This document shows, piece after piece, positions 1-6,171 of a stretch of DNA of 11,601 bases (the stretch's first letter is position 1; every line of letters begins with the position of its first letter). The notes under the pieces are model-generated. The model worked only from the letters and a program-made list of their open reading frames with translations. It was not told where the DNA came from and did not search any database. This DNA is from Nitriliruptoraceae bacterium (GTDB taxonomy: Bacteria > Actinomycetota > Nitriliruptoria > Nitriliruptorales > Nitriliruptoraceae): NCBI GenBank assembly GCA_007134165.1, contig SLLJ01000058.1, forward strand, positions 1 to 11,601. Reading direction: 5' to 3'. The position numbers and the translations under genes are program-made.

Positions 1-1
1 C

Positions 2-637
2 GAGCGGGTGCTGGTGACCGACGAGGCCAGTGCGACCTTCGAAGCGGACGCGGCCATCGTCACCGTGCCCGTGGCCGTCCTGCGGGCGCGCGACCTCACC
101 TTCGTCCCCGACCTCACCGAGGAGCGGTGGGCGGCGATCGACACGGTCGAGATCTGGGGAGGCATCAAGATCTTCCTCGAGTTCGCCGAGCGCTTCTTCC
201 CGACGTTCCTGACGTTCCCGGACAGCTTCACCAGCGCCGGCCAGTGGCTGTACTACGACGCCGCGCACGCCCAGGACAGCGGCCATCACGTGCTCGGGCT
301 GTTCGCGGTCGGCGCGCCCGCCACGCGCTACCAGGGGCTCGACCATGACGCCGTGCGCGACCGGGTCCTGGCCGAGCTCGATGGGATCTTCGACGGTGCG
401 GCCTCCCGCAGCTACCGCCGGCACGTCGTGCAGGACTGGAGCGCCGAGCCGTACATCCGCCAGGCCTACGTGGCCGACCACGCCGATGCGCAGCTCGTGC
501 GCACCCTCGGCCAGCCCGCCAGCGAGCGCGTGCTGTTCGCCGGGGATGCCTACACCGACGGCCGCAACTGGAGCGAGGTCCACGTCGCCGCGGCTGCCGC
601 CCGGGCAACGGTCGATCGGCTGCTGGCCTCGTGGTGA
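2..637 (+). CDS. Flavin-containing amine oxidase, C-terminal part (5' end outside window)
   Basis: The reading frame is open from base 2 to a TGA at 635-637, so about 211 C-terminal residues are visible and the FAD-binding N-terminus lies outside the window. The end of the protein carries the pattern of the flavin amine oxidase (MAO/polyamine oxidase/phytoene desaturase-like) family. A DWSAEPYIRQAYV block matches the usual W-x-x-x-P-Y substrate/FAD segment. It is followed by VLFAGDAYTD, the position of the family's FAGE-T FAD-binding motif, and then an alanine-rich final helix. Enzymes of this family oxidise amines or related C-N or C-C bonds with FAD and usually release hydrogen peroxide. 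The substrate cannot be told from this fragment. The AGD in place of the common AGE and the missing glycine-rich final motif suggest a divergent subgroup. The GTG at position 8 is internal and is not the true start. Confidence 0.8.
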   Translation, partial: ERVLVTDEASATFEADAAIVTVPVAVLRARDLTFVPDLTEERWAAIDTVEIWGGIKIFLEFAERFFPTFLTFPDSFTSAGQWLYYDAAHAQDSGHHVLGLFAVGAPATRYQGLDHDAVRDRVLAELDGIFDGAASRSYRRHVVQDWSAEPYIRQAYVADHADAQLVRTLGQPASERVLFAGDAYTDGRNWSEVHVAAAAARATVDRLLASW

Positions 638-682
638 GGACGCGACCCCGCACGGACGACGCACCGGGGCCCGGCGTCCAGT

Positions 683-740
683 CCGGTGCCGCCACTGGAC
701 CCCGCGGGGCGTCGCCGTTCTCCCCAGTGGCGGACTCCGG
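683..740 (+). terminator. GC-rich hairpin after the amine oxidase gene
   Basis: A perfect 10-bp inverted repeat (CCGCCACTGG at 689-698, CCAGTGGCGG at 724-733) can be extended past a small internal loop by CCGG at 683-686 and 737-740. Its loop holds a second palindrome, CCCCGCGGGG (700-709). It begins about 45 bases after the amine oxidase stop and ends about 120 bases before the next start. There is no T-tract, which is common for terminators in high-GC actinobacteria. It could equally be an operator or a leader structure for the downstream hydrolase gene. Confidence 0.45.
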
Positions 741-859
741 TCGGCGGGGCCGCGCATGCCCCTGTGCTCCCAGGTGTCGGCTGGTGCCCCGCGCATCCGG
801 CCACCGCCGCGACGGGAGCCGTGACCTTGGAGCGAACCGGGGCAGGGCAACGGGGAGGA

Positions 860-2734
860 ATGGCTCAGACCACCTTCGCCTTCGTGCACGGCAGGGGCGA
901 ACACGGACCCGACCTGACGGACTGGCGGCGCCCGGTGCACGACCAGCTGGTCGCCGCCGGGATCACGCCGCCGGCCCTGGACAGCCCGCGGTGGGTGGAG
1001 CTTCGCTACGACGACCTGCTCAACGGTGAGGTGGACCCCGCAGCGTTGACCTGGCCGGCACGTCCCCAGGTCCCGGTCGAGGCCGTCAGGGCCTATGCGG
1101 CGCGCAACGCGGCCCTGCGTGAGCTGGCGGTCGCCCCGCGCGCGGTCGGGGCTTTCGACGTGCTCAACAAGGGGATCCGCGAGGCGAGCCGGGTCCTGCT
1201 GGCGATGAAGCGGATCCCGGTCACCGTCGACCTGCAGTCCCTGCTCATCAGGACGATGACCGACGTGCGGCGGTTCGCGTCCGAGGAGAGCCTGCGGCTG
1301 TGCATCGTGCACCGGCTGCTTCAGGGGATGCCCGAGGGCGAGGTCGTCCTGGTCGCGCACAGCCTGGGCACGGTCGCCGCCCTGGAGCTGCTGCCCTACC
1401 TGCCGACCACCACCACGGTCCGGCTGCTGATCACGCTCGGGTCGCCCGCGGCGCTCGACCAGCTCCAGGAGCAGACCGACCTGGCCGGGTCCGGCGCGCC
1501 GTTCCCCGCGGACCGGGTGGAGGGTTGGCTGAACCTGGTCAACTCCGGGGATCCGGTCTGCCTCGGAGCAGGGCTGCGAGGCCGCTTCGCGATGGTCACC
1601 GACCACCGGATCCGACCCCGGTGGTCCCACGTGTGGGAGGAGTTCCACGGCGTGCGCACCTACCTCGCCGACCCGATCGTCGGCCAGGCGCTGAGCCTGG
1701 CGCTGCCCGGCGGTCCGGCGCTCGTGCCCTACCTCGACCAGCGGCAGGTGCAGAGCGACGGGATGCTCCCCAGCTACATCAGCGTCGCCTTCGCGGGCGG
1801 ACTCGCCGAGGGCGCCGCCAAGCACAAGCACCAGGTCCGCGCTCGCCGCATCCTCAACGAGGAGCTGCTCGGCGCCCTGTCGCAGGCAGGGGGCCGCGAG
1901 GTCACCTGGACCGACGTCGAGCTGCGGGTCGGCGCCTGGGTCGCCGCCGGTCAGCCCCGGAGCCACCGCCTCAGCGTGCTGATGCACGCGGCCATGTCCG
2001 ACCCGTTCGCGCCGTTCGACCCCGGCCTGTCCGAGGACGACAAGGCCACCGGGCTGCGGCTGCTCGCCCAACGTCTGGGGCTCAGCGGCGAGGACGCCGG
2101 GGAGATCGGCGAGCTGCTCGAGTCGTGCTGGCGCGTCGCGCGCAACGAGAAGCGGTCGGGCACCTGGAAGAAGGTCCTCATCGGCGCGGGTGTCACGGCC
2201 GCCGCCGCGCTCGCCGCACCGCTGGCGATCGGGGCGTTCGCCGCGGTAGGCGCGGCCGGCGCGGCCGCGATGTCCTCCGGCCTGGCGGCGCTGGGAGCCG
2301 GGGGGATGGCCGGGGGCCTGTCCACGCTGGCGGCCCTGTCGGCCGGTGCCGGCATCATCGGCGGGCAGCTGGCCGGAGGTACCCCGACCCAGCTGCTGCA
2401 GGACGAGACCGCGATGGCCCAGGAGCTCGCCGGCCGGGCCGCCATGGTGCGGCTGCTCCGGGGCATCGACGGTGACGACGACGCGCAGACGGCCGCGGAC
2501 CAGAGCCTCACCGGGCTGCGCGAGCTCGAGGACGAACTCGAGACGCTCGTCGAGCGTCACGAGACCTACTCCTCTTCGGACGCCGAGGCAGCACAGGCGG
2601 CCGGACGCAACCTCGCCCGGGTCCGGGCCGTGCGTACCTGGCTGGAGGAGAAGGCCCCGAGTGACCGTGAGCGTTCCGGGCAGCCACCGCTGGCCGAGCT
2701 CAATGATCCGTCGGGAGCGTCGACGTCGGGGTGA
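860..2734 (+). CDS. Alpha/beta hydrolase with C-terminal membrane segment and coiled coil
   Basis: The protein is 624 residues from the ATG at 860. The frame is open further upstream to 686, but that extension is low-complexity, while strand 1 of the hydrolase fold (TTFAFVHG) begins right after this ATG. GGGGAGGA sits almost against the start, which is tight spacing; GTG 821 is the alternative. Visible features are an HGRGEHG oxyanion-type loop (residues 10-16), the nucleophile elbow AHSLG with Ser168, a likely acid Asp231 in NSGDPV, and a likely His263 in EFHGVRTYL. This supports a lipase/esterase-type serine hydrolase. Residues about 437-505 are a long Gly/Ala-rich hydrophobic stretch that could form two or three membrane helices or a hairpin. 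Residues about 545-600 are charged and helical, probably coiled coil. There is no signal peptide, so the catalytic domain is probably cytoplasmic at the membrane. The substrate is unknown. The layout recalls DUF726/TMCO4 proteins, in a different domain order. Confidence 0.75.
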   Translation: MAQTTFAFVHGRGEHGPDLTDWRRPVHDQLVAAGITPPALDSPRWVELRYDDLLNGEVDPAALTWPARPQVPVEAVRAYAARNAALRELAVAPRAVGAFDVLNKGIREASRVLLAMKRIPVTVDLQSLLIRTMTDVRRFASEESLRLCIVHRLLQGMPEGEVVLVAHSLGTVAALELLPYLPTTTTVRLLITLGSPAALDQLQEQTDLAGSGAPFPADRVEGWLNLVNSGDPVCLGAGLRGRFAMVTDHRIRPRWSHVWEEFHGVRTYLADPIVGQALSLALPGGPALVPYLDQRQVQSDGMLPSYISVAFAGGLAEGAAKHKHQVRARRILNEELLGALSQAGGREVTWTDVELRVGAWVAAGQPRSHRLSVLMHAAMSDPFAPFDPGLSEDDKATGLRLLAQRLGLSGEDAGEIGELLESCWRVARNEKRSGTWKKVLIGAGVTAAAALAAPLAIGAFAAVGAAGAAAMSSGLAALGAGGMAGGLSTLAALSAGAGIIGGQLAGGTPTQLLQDETAMAQELAGRAAMVRLLRGIDGDDDAQTAADQSLTGLRELEDELETLVERHETYSSSDAEAAQAAGRNLARVRAVRTWLEEKAPSDRERSGQPPLAELNDPSGASTSG

Positions 2735-2790
2735 TCCGGTATCGGGGTGGCCTGACCTCGGGGTGGCCAGACATCGAGGTGGCCTGACCT
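2727..2790. repeat. Array of 16-bp tandem repeats at a convergent gene junction
   Basis: Three contiguous 16-base units lie at 2743-2758 (CGGGGTGGCCTGACCT), 2759-2774 (CGGGGTGGCCAGACAT) and 2775-2790 (CGAGGTGGCCTGACCT). A fourth, degenerate unit at 2727-2742 matches in 11 of 16 positions and contains the TGA stop of the hydrolase gene. The array lies between two convergent genes, so it may affect transcription termination or simply be a minisatellite. I did not see this unit elsewhere in the window. Confidence 0.8.
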
Positions 2791-2829
2791 GGAGGGAGGT
2801 CGCCCCGGACGTGGCGCCGGCCAGGTGTG

Positions 2830-2846
2830 GGGACCTTCGGCGTCCC
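2830..2846. terminator. Weak hairpin between convergent genes
   Basis: GGGAC at 2830-2834 pairs with GTCCC at 2842-2846 around a CTTCGGC loop. It lies just beyond the stop of the - strand ADP-ribosylglycohydrolase gene's coding region and downstream of the + strand hydrolase gene. The stem is only 5 bp without a T-tract, so this is a weak terminator candidate. Confidence 0.25.
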
Positions 2847-2852
2847 GGACGG

Positions 2853-3800
2853 TCACGGCAGCGCGGCCAGCTGCCGAGCGAGCGTGTCGATCCGGTCGCG
2901 GTCCTCGAGCCGGTCGAGCAGGTGACCGGGAAGCTGCTGCGCACCGTGATGAGCGCCGGCGAGCGCACCGGCCATGGCCGTGACCGTGTCGGTGTCACGA
3001 CCCAGCGAGATCGCCGCGACCATCGCGTCGATGGGGTCGTGCCGGTTGGCGAGGAACACCGCGAGCGCAGCCGGCACGGACTCCACCGCCGACACGCCGC
3101 TGCCGAACTGCCGGGCGAGACCCATCAACTGGTCGGGATCGTCGCCCTCCACCAGGATCGCTTCGAGCCGTTGCCGCAGATCCGCGGTGACGAGGTGCTC
3201 GATGGTCGATGCGAGGTGGAGGTCGGCCACCTCGGCGTGCCGCTCGGCGCGGGCGGCGAGCACGATCGCGCAGGTGAGCAGGACCGCGCCGTCGACCCCG
3301 AGGGGATGGGCATGGGTGACCCGGGCCTGGGCGGCGGCGAGCCCGGCCGCGCGCGGGAGATCGCCATGGGAGACGATGGCCACGGGCGCGCAGCGCATCG
3401 CCCCACCGTTGCCGAACGAGCCACCGTCGTCCAGGGTGCGGGCGGCCTGCTCGTAGGTGTGGCCCTCGGCGGCGAAGGCGAAGACCTTTCCGGGCCCACG
3501 GGCGTACCCGCGCCAGGGCTGGTCGTGGTAGGCCGCAGCGAACGCATCGCCGAGGTGCTGGGAGTCGACCCTGCCATCGCAGGCCAGCAGCGACTCGGCG
3601 AGCGCGATCGCCATGTGGGTGTCGTCGGTACAGCGCAGCGGCCCGTCCTCGCCGACCAGCCGCAGGATCCGGCGGGTCGGGACACCTCGGCGTCGGCCCT
3701 CGAAGGGCGCGCCGAGCGCGTCGCCGAGCGCGGTGCCGAGCAGCGCGCCGACATGGCGGTCGATGCGGTCAGGCGAGGAGTAGGAGGAGGTGGGGTTCAT
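2853..3800 (-). CDS. ADP-ribosylglycohydrolase (DraG/ARH3-like)
   Basis: The protein is 315 residues, the usual size for the family, with ATG at 3800 preceded by AGGGAG (plus-strand 3807-3812) at a 6-base spacing. The frame is open to 4229 but the added residues are not domain-like, and the family fold starts right here. Family motifs appear in order: GALLGTALGDALGAPFEG (residues 18-35, with Glu34 in the position of the catalytic Glu of ARH3), CTDDTHMA (Thr58-Asp59-Asp60, metal ligands), SFGNGGAMR (128-136), and the C-terminal GRDTDTVTAMAGALAGA (267-283, with Asp269, Asp271 and Thr272 as metal ligands). These enzymes use a two-metal (Mg or Mn) centre to remove ADP-ribose from proteins or to hydrolyse related ADP-ribosyl compounds in the cytoplasm. 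No ADP-ribosyltransferase or nitrogenase gene is nearby, so a DraG role in nitrogen fixation is not supported and the substrate is unknown. Confidence 0.92.
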   Translation of the reverse strand: MNPTSSYSSPDRIDRHVGALLGTALGDALGAPFEGRRRGVPTRRILRLVGEDGPLRCTDDTHMAIALAESLLACDGRVDSQHLGDAFAAAYHDQPWRGYARGPGKVFAFAAEGHTYEQAARTLDDGGSFGNGGAMRCAPVAIVSHGDLPRAAGLAAAQARVTHAHPLGVDGAVLLTCAIVLAARAERHAEVADLHLASTIEHLVTADLRQRLEAILVEGDDPDQLMGLARQFGSGVSAVESVPAALAVFLANRHDPIDAMVAAISLGRDTDTVTAMAGALAGAHHGAQQLPGHLLDRLEDRDRIDTLARQLAALP

Positions 3801-4173
3801 CGCCGGCTCCCTCGGTGAGAACGACCGTCGCGTCCTGCGGGGTCGGAGAACGGATGTCGGTTCAGTCCGCGGCGAAGAATGCCCGGGTGTCGTCCATGGA
3901 GAGGTGACGAAGTTCGTGCCGGCGGTGCCGAGTGCGTCGCTTCTCGCGCCCTGCACCCCCGTGCTCACCGCCCGCGGACTGCCGTCACCATGCCCGATGC
4001 CTGTGACAGGACGCATCGCGGAGTCGGTCAGAGCCGCCCTTCCGGTCGAGCCGCACCCTGGTTGGCTCCTGTGCGATGACGTCCGCCGTTGCTCTCCCCG
4101 TTCGGCGGGGTGGCAGCTGCCGCAACCGAGCAGCACCGGTCGAAGGTGCCGGGTCGCGCCCTCGCGTCGCGGC
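3801..4173. other. Intergenic region upstream of the ADP-ribosylglycohydrolase gene
   Basis: This 373-base gap separates two genes of the same strand. It holds the ribosome binding site of the ADP-ribosylglycohydrolase gene at its left edge (3807-3812) and a hairpin/palindrome at 4096-4121 near its right edge. I see no convincing gene, tRNA or clear promoter boxes in the rest. The promoter of the ADP-ribosylglycohydrolase gene presumably lies here. Confidence 0.5.
4096..4121 (-). terminator. Hairpin and palindrome downstream of the copper protein gene
   Basis: CCCCG (4096-4100) and CGGGG (4106-4110) form a 5-bp stem around TTCGG. The perfect palindrome GGCAGCTGCC follows at 4112-4121. They lie 53-78 bases past the stop of the - strand copper protein gene, where a terminator is expected. 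There is no T-tract and the stem is short. Confidence 0.35.
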
Positions 4174-5133
4174 TCAGTGCGAGGCGCCCGGATCGACGTC
4201 ACCGACGAGGAACACGCCCACCGCACCACGCGGCACGTTGGAGAACTTGTGGGTCACGAAGGGGTAGAAGCCCTCGACGTCGAAGGTGAACTCCACGAAC
4301 CCGCCCTGGGCCGGCTGCAGGTCCAGCGCCTGGCCACCACCGGGGGCGTCCCGGTCGGGGTGCAGGCGGTAGGAGCCCTCCTTGTACACGGTGTCGAAGA
4401 TCGTGCCGATCACGTGGAAGGAGCTGTTCTCGCTCGGGCCGGGCACGAGGTCATCGAAGGTCCACAGCTCCTGGGTCACGCCGGGTGCCACCTCGCCCTG
4501 GATCTGGGTGGCCCGGATCTCGAGCTCGTGCACGTTCTGATCGGGGGCCGGGGGCAGCCGTGGGTCGCGTGCCACGAAGCCGTCGGGAGGGGCAGCGTTG
4601 GGGTCGTAGGACAGCGTGCCCTCGTAGGTCGTGCCGACGGTGACCAGCTGCCCGCCACCCTCATGATCGTGGGCGACACTGCCCCCGTCGCCCACGACGT
4701 TCAGCGTCCCCTGCATGCCCGCTTCGCGGTGCCCGGGCACGGTGCACAGGACCGTGTACACCCCCGGCTGCAGCTCGGCGGTGTCGAAGGTGTAGGACTC
4801 CCCCGCGTCCAGCATCGGGGTCCCGACGTCGTGTCCCTCGACCACGAGGTCGTGCGGGATCGCCCCGACGTTGACCACCTCCACGCTGCCCCCGGCAGCC
4901 ACCGTCAGCTCGCCGGGGCGCACGTCCATCTCGTCGATGTCGACGCGGACCTCGCTCGGTGCAGCCACCGGCGCACCCGCGGCCTGCGGTCCCCCGGAGC
5001 CGCTCGACGACCCGGACGCGACGATCAACGCCCCGGCACTCAGGGCCAGGGTGACCACGACCCCCGCGAGCACGGCCACCATCAGCGACGAGCGGACCTC
5101 GTCGGTTTCCTCGGTGCTGGTCGTCGACCTCAT
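4174..5133 (-). CDS. Membrane-anchored plastocyanin/NirK-like copper protein with apparent internal deletion
   Basis: The protein is 319 residues. ATG 5133 has a perfect AGGAGG (5141-5146) at 7-base spacing. Residues 16-41 form one N-terminal membrane anchor, so the rest is extracytoplasmic. Residues 60-147 are a complete type-1 copper cupredoxin with ligands His94 (PHDL), Cys130, His135 and Met140 (CTVPGHREAGM). Residues 200-312 are NirK-like. EVAPGVTQELWTFDDLVPGP matches the start of nitrite reductase domain 1. It is followed at once by SENSSFHVIGTIFDTVY through YPFVTHKFSNVPRGAVGVFLVGD, which is the end of NirK domain 2 (His240 and His295 correspond to the conserved His255 and His306). About 150 residues between the two GP motifs, holding NirK's own type-1 site and two type-2 ligands, are absent. 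Nitrite reduction is therefore unlikely. The cupredoxin could still carry electrons. The reading frame is intact, so it may be expressed, but an assembly collapse is possible. Confidence 0.82.
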   Translation of the reverse strand: MRSTTSTEETDEVRSSLMVAVLAGVVVTLALSAGALIVASGSSSGSGGPQAAGAPVAAPSEVRVDIDEMDVRPGELTVAAGGSVEVVNVGAIPHDLVVEGHDVGTPMLDAGESYTFDTAELQPGVYTVLCTVPGHREAGMQGTLNVVGDGGSVAHDHEGGGQLVTVGTTYEGTLSYDPNAAPPDGFVARDPRLPPAPDQNVHELEIRATQIQGEVAPGVTQELWTFDDLVPGPSENSSFHVIGTIFDTVYKEGSYRLHPDRDAPGGGQALDLQPAQGGFVEFTFDVEGFYPFVTHKFSNVPRGAVGVFLVGDVDPGASH

Positions 5134-5140
5134 GCTGGCT

Positions 5141-5146
5141 CCTCCT
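5141..5146 (-). promoter_or_regulatory. Ribosome binding site of the copper protein gene
   Basis: On the - strand this reads AGGAGG, 7 bases before the ATG at 5133. It fixes the start of the copper protein. Confidence 0.85.
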
Positions 5147-5180
5147 CGCCCCCGTCGCTGGTGGTGAACTGCGGCCTCCC

Positions 5181-5228
5181 AATACCTTTACAAATTAACT
5201 AACCTTTGGCGCTTAGAAAGGGGTATTC
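5181..5228. promoter_or_regulatory. AT-rich divergent promoter/operator region
   Basis: This stretch is far richer in A/T than anything around it and lies between the divergent copper protein and cupin genes. AATACCTTT (5181-5189) and AAAGGGGTATT (5217-5227) are near-inverted copies. ACCTTT occurs twice (5184-5189, 5202-5207), and CCTTT-N9-AAAGG (5203-5221) forms a further inverted repeat. GGGTAT (5221-5226) on the + strand and AGGTAT (plus-strand 5182-5187) on the - strand resemble the -10 element of stress sigma factors of the SigB/SigF group. CTTT lies 13 bases before the + strand box, but the -35 matches are poor. An operator for a repressor that binds the inverted repeats is an equally good reading. 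The link between the two genes is inferred from this shared region. Confidence 0.5.
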
Positions 5229-5318
5229 TGGGCCGCATCGATCCGTGGCGGGGGGGCGGCGCCGACCCACGGCGCGCGACCACCTCCCCGGCTCCCCCAC
5301 CCTGGAAGGGACCGCACG

Positions 5319-5657
5319 ATGCCCCACACCCCCCACACCGAGTCCCAGGTCGTCACCAAGGTGCACCGCGAGCTGCCGATCTCCGCCCAGGCGACGACCT
5401 CGCGCGCGCTGCTGCACAACGATGCCGCACGCGTGGTGGTGTTCGCGTTCGACACCGGCGAGCAGCTCACCGACCACGCTGCCGCCAAGCCCGTCGTCGT
5501 GCAGGTCGTCGAGGGGCGCCTACGCTTCCACCTCGAGGGCGCCGAGCACGAGCTCGCGGCCGGGGACGTGGTCTACCTCGCGCCCGGTGCGCCGCACGCG
5601 CTCGAGGCCCTCGAGCCCTCCCGGCTCACGCTCGTGCTCATCGAGCAACCGCGGTGA
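5319..5657 (+). CDS. Small single-domain cupin protein
   Basis: The protein is 112 residues. ATG 5319 has GGAAGGG (5304-5310) upstream at 8-base spacing. Residues about 38-107 form one cupin beta-barrel. Motif 2 is clear in GDVVYLAPGAPHAL (residues 82-95, with His93). Motif 1 is degenerate: it keeps His53 but has Ala55 in place of the second His, lacks the usual Glu, and ends at Gly66. Metal binding is thus weakened or different from classic cupins, and the role may be ligand sensing rather than catalysis. It is a soluble cytoplasmic protein. It is first in a likely two-gene unit with the ferredoxin gene 88 bases downstream, and it diverges from the copper protein gene. Its substrate is not evident. 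Confidence 0.85.
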   Translation: MPHTPHTESQVVTKVHRELPISAQATTSRALLHNDAARVVVFAFDTGEQLTDHAAAKPVVVQVVEGRLRFHLEGAEHELAAGDVVYLAPGAPHALEALEPSRLTLVLIEQPR

Positions 5658-5735
5658 GATGCAGCCCCGCGCCGGCCAGGCACCTCGGGCGGCAGCCCCG
5701 TGGTGCGCGGCCCGTACCCCTGTGCACCCCCACCC

Positions 5736-5740
5736 GGAGG
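5736..5740 (+). promoter_or_regulatory. Ribosome binding site deciding the ferredoxin start
   Basis: GGAGG lies 5 bases before GTG 5746. It favours this start over the in-frame ATG at 5659, whose extra residues are proline/alanine-rich and unlike the ferredoxin fold. Confidence 0.75.
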
Positions 5741-5745
5741 TGGAT

Positions 5746-6111
5746 GTGAGCGACAAGCTCGCCAAGCGTGCGCGCAAGGCACGTATCGACACCATGCAGC
5801 GCCACGTGCTGGTGTGCACCGACGACGACTGCGGGGGCACCGCCACCGCCAAGGCGCTGCGCAAGGCGATCGACGCCCACGGCCTGCGCAGCACGGTCTC
5901 GGTCGCCAAGGTCGACTGCCTCGGGATCTGCAACCCGGGGACCATCGCCGTGGTCTATCCGGACGGCGTCTGGTACGCCGGGCTGACGCCCCGCCGGGCC
6001 GAGCGGCTGGCCACCGAGCACCTGCGTGACGGGCAGGTGGTCACCGCCTGGCGGTTCCATACGAACCCGCTCGGCCCCGCCTGCCGCAGGTCGGCGCCAC
6101 CCGCGGACTGA
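5746..6111 (+). CDS. Thioredoxin-like [2Fe-2S] ferredoxin
   Basis: The protein is 121 residues from GTG 5746. The thioredoxin-like ferredoxin signature is complete: HVLVCTDDDCGG (Cys24 and Cys29) and DCLGICNPG (Cys58 and Cys62). This gives C-x4-C, 28 residues, C-x3-C, the same arrangement as the NuoE/Trx-like ferredoxin family. It is followed by the family's typical VYPDGVWYAGLTP stretch and an EHLRDGQVV end. A basic N-terminal helix (KLAKRARKAR) precedes the domain. It should be a cytoplasmic one-electron carrier holding one [2Fe-2S] cluster. The partner is unknown. The cupin gene upstream and the divergent copper protein gene suggest a shared redox or stress task, but this is inferred from position only. 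Confidence 0.9.
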   Translation: MSDKLAKRARKARIDTMQRHVLVCTDDDCGGTATAKALRKAIDAHGLRSTVSVAKVDCLGICNPGTIAVVYPDGVWYAGLTPRRAERLATEHLRDGQVVTAWRFHTNPLGPACRRSAPPAD

Positions 6112-6142
6112 GGTTCCCTCATCGTTCGCCGGCGACTGGACA

Positions 6143-6170
6143 CGCCCGGCCGGGCCCCGGCCAGCGGGCG
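6143..6170. terminator. Strong GC hairpin between convergent genes
   Basis: CGCCC (6143-6147) pairs with GGGCG (6166-6170), and GGCCGG (6148-6153) pairs with CCGGCC (6157-6162). Together they form an 11-bp stem with a 3-base bulge and a tight loop. It lies in the 60-base gap between the ends of the ferredoxin gene and the DUF5995 gene, so it can serve both strands. There is no clear T-tract. Confidence 0.6.
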
Positions 6171-6171
6171 G

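Noticed and set aside
686..859. Upstream start for the alpha/beta hydrolase
   Set aside because: The added 58 residues are low-complexity and cover the hairpin at 683-740. The fold begins right after the ATG at 860.
2743..2790. CRISPR-like array
   Set aside because: The units are 16 bases and directly adjacent with no spacers, so this is a simple tandem repeat.
2346..3818. + strand open frame of 490 codons spanning two genes
   Set aside because: It crosses the end of the hydrolase gene in another frame and then runs opposite the ADP-ribosylglycohydrolase gene. No domain is visible.
3801..4229. N-terminal extension of the ADP-ribosylglycohydrolase by about 143 residues
   Set aside because: The extension is not domain-like, would overlap the copper protein gene, and a good ribosome binding site precedes the ATG at 3800, where the family fold begins.
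3790..5202. Long + strand open frame of 470 codons
   Set aside because: It lies opposite the copper protein gene and the upstream gap, its product is low-complexity and resembles no family, and the - strand frame carries clear cupredoxin motifs. It is a GC-driven shadow.
5659..5745. ATG start 29 residues upstream for the ferredoxin
   Set aside because: The added residues are Pro/Ala-rich and no ribosome binding site precedes this ATG. GTG 5746 has GGAGG at ideal spacing.
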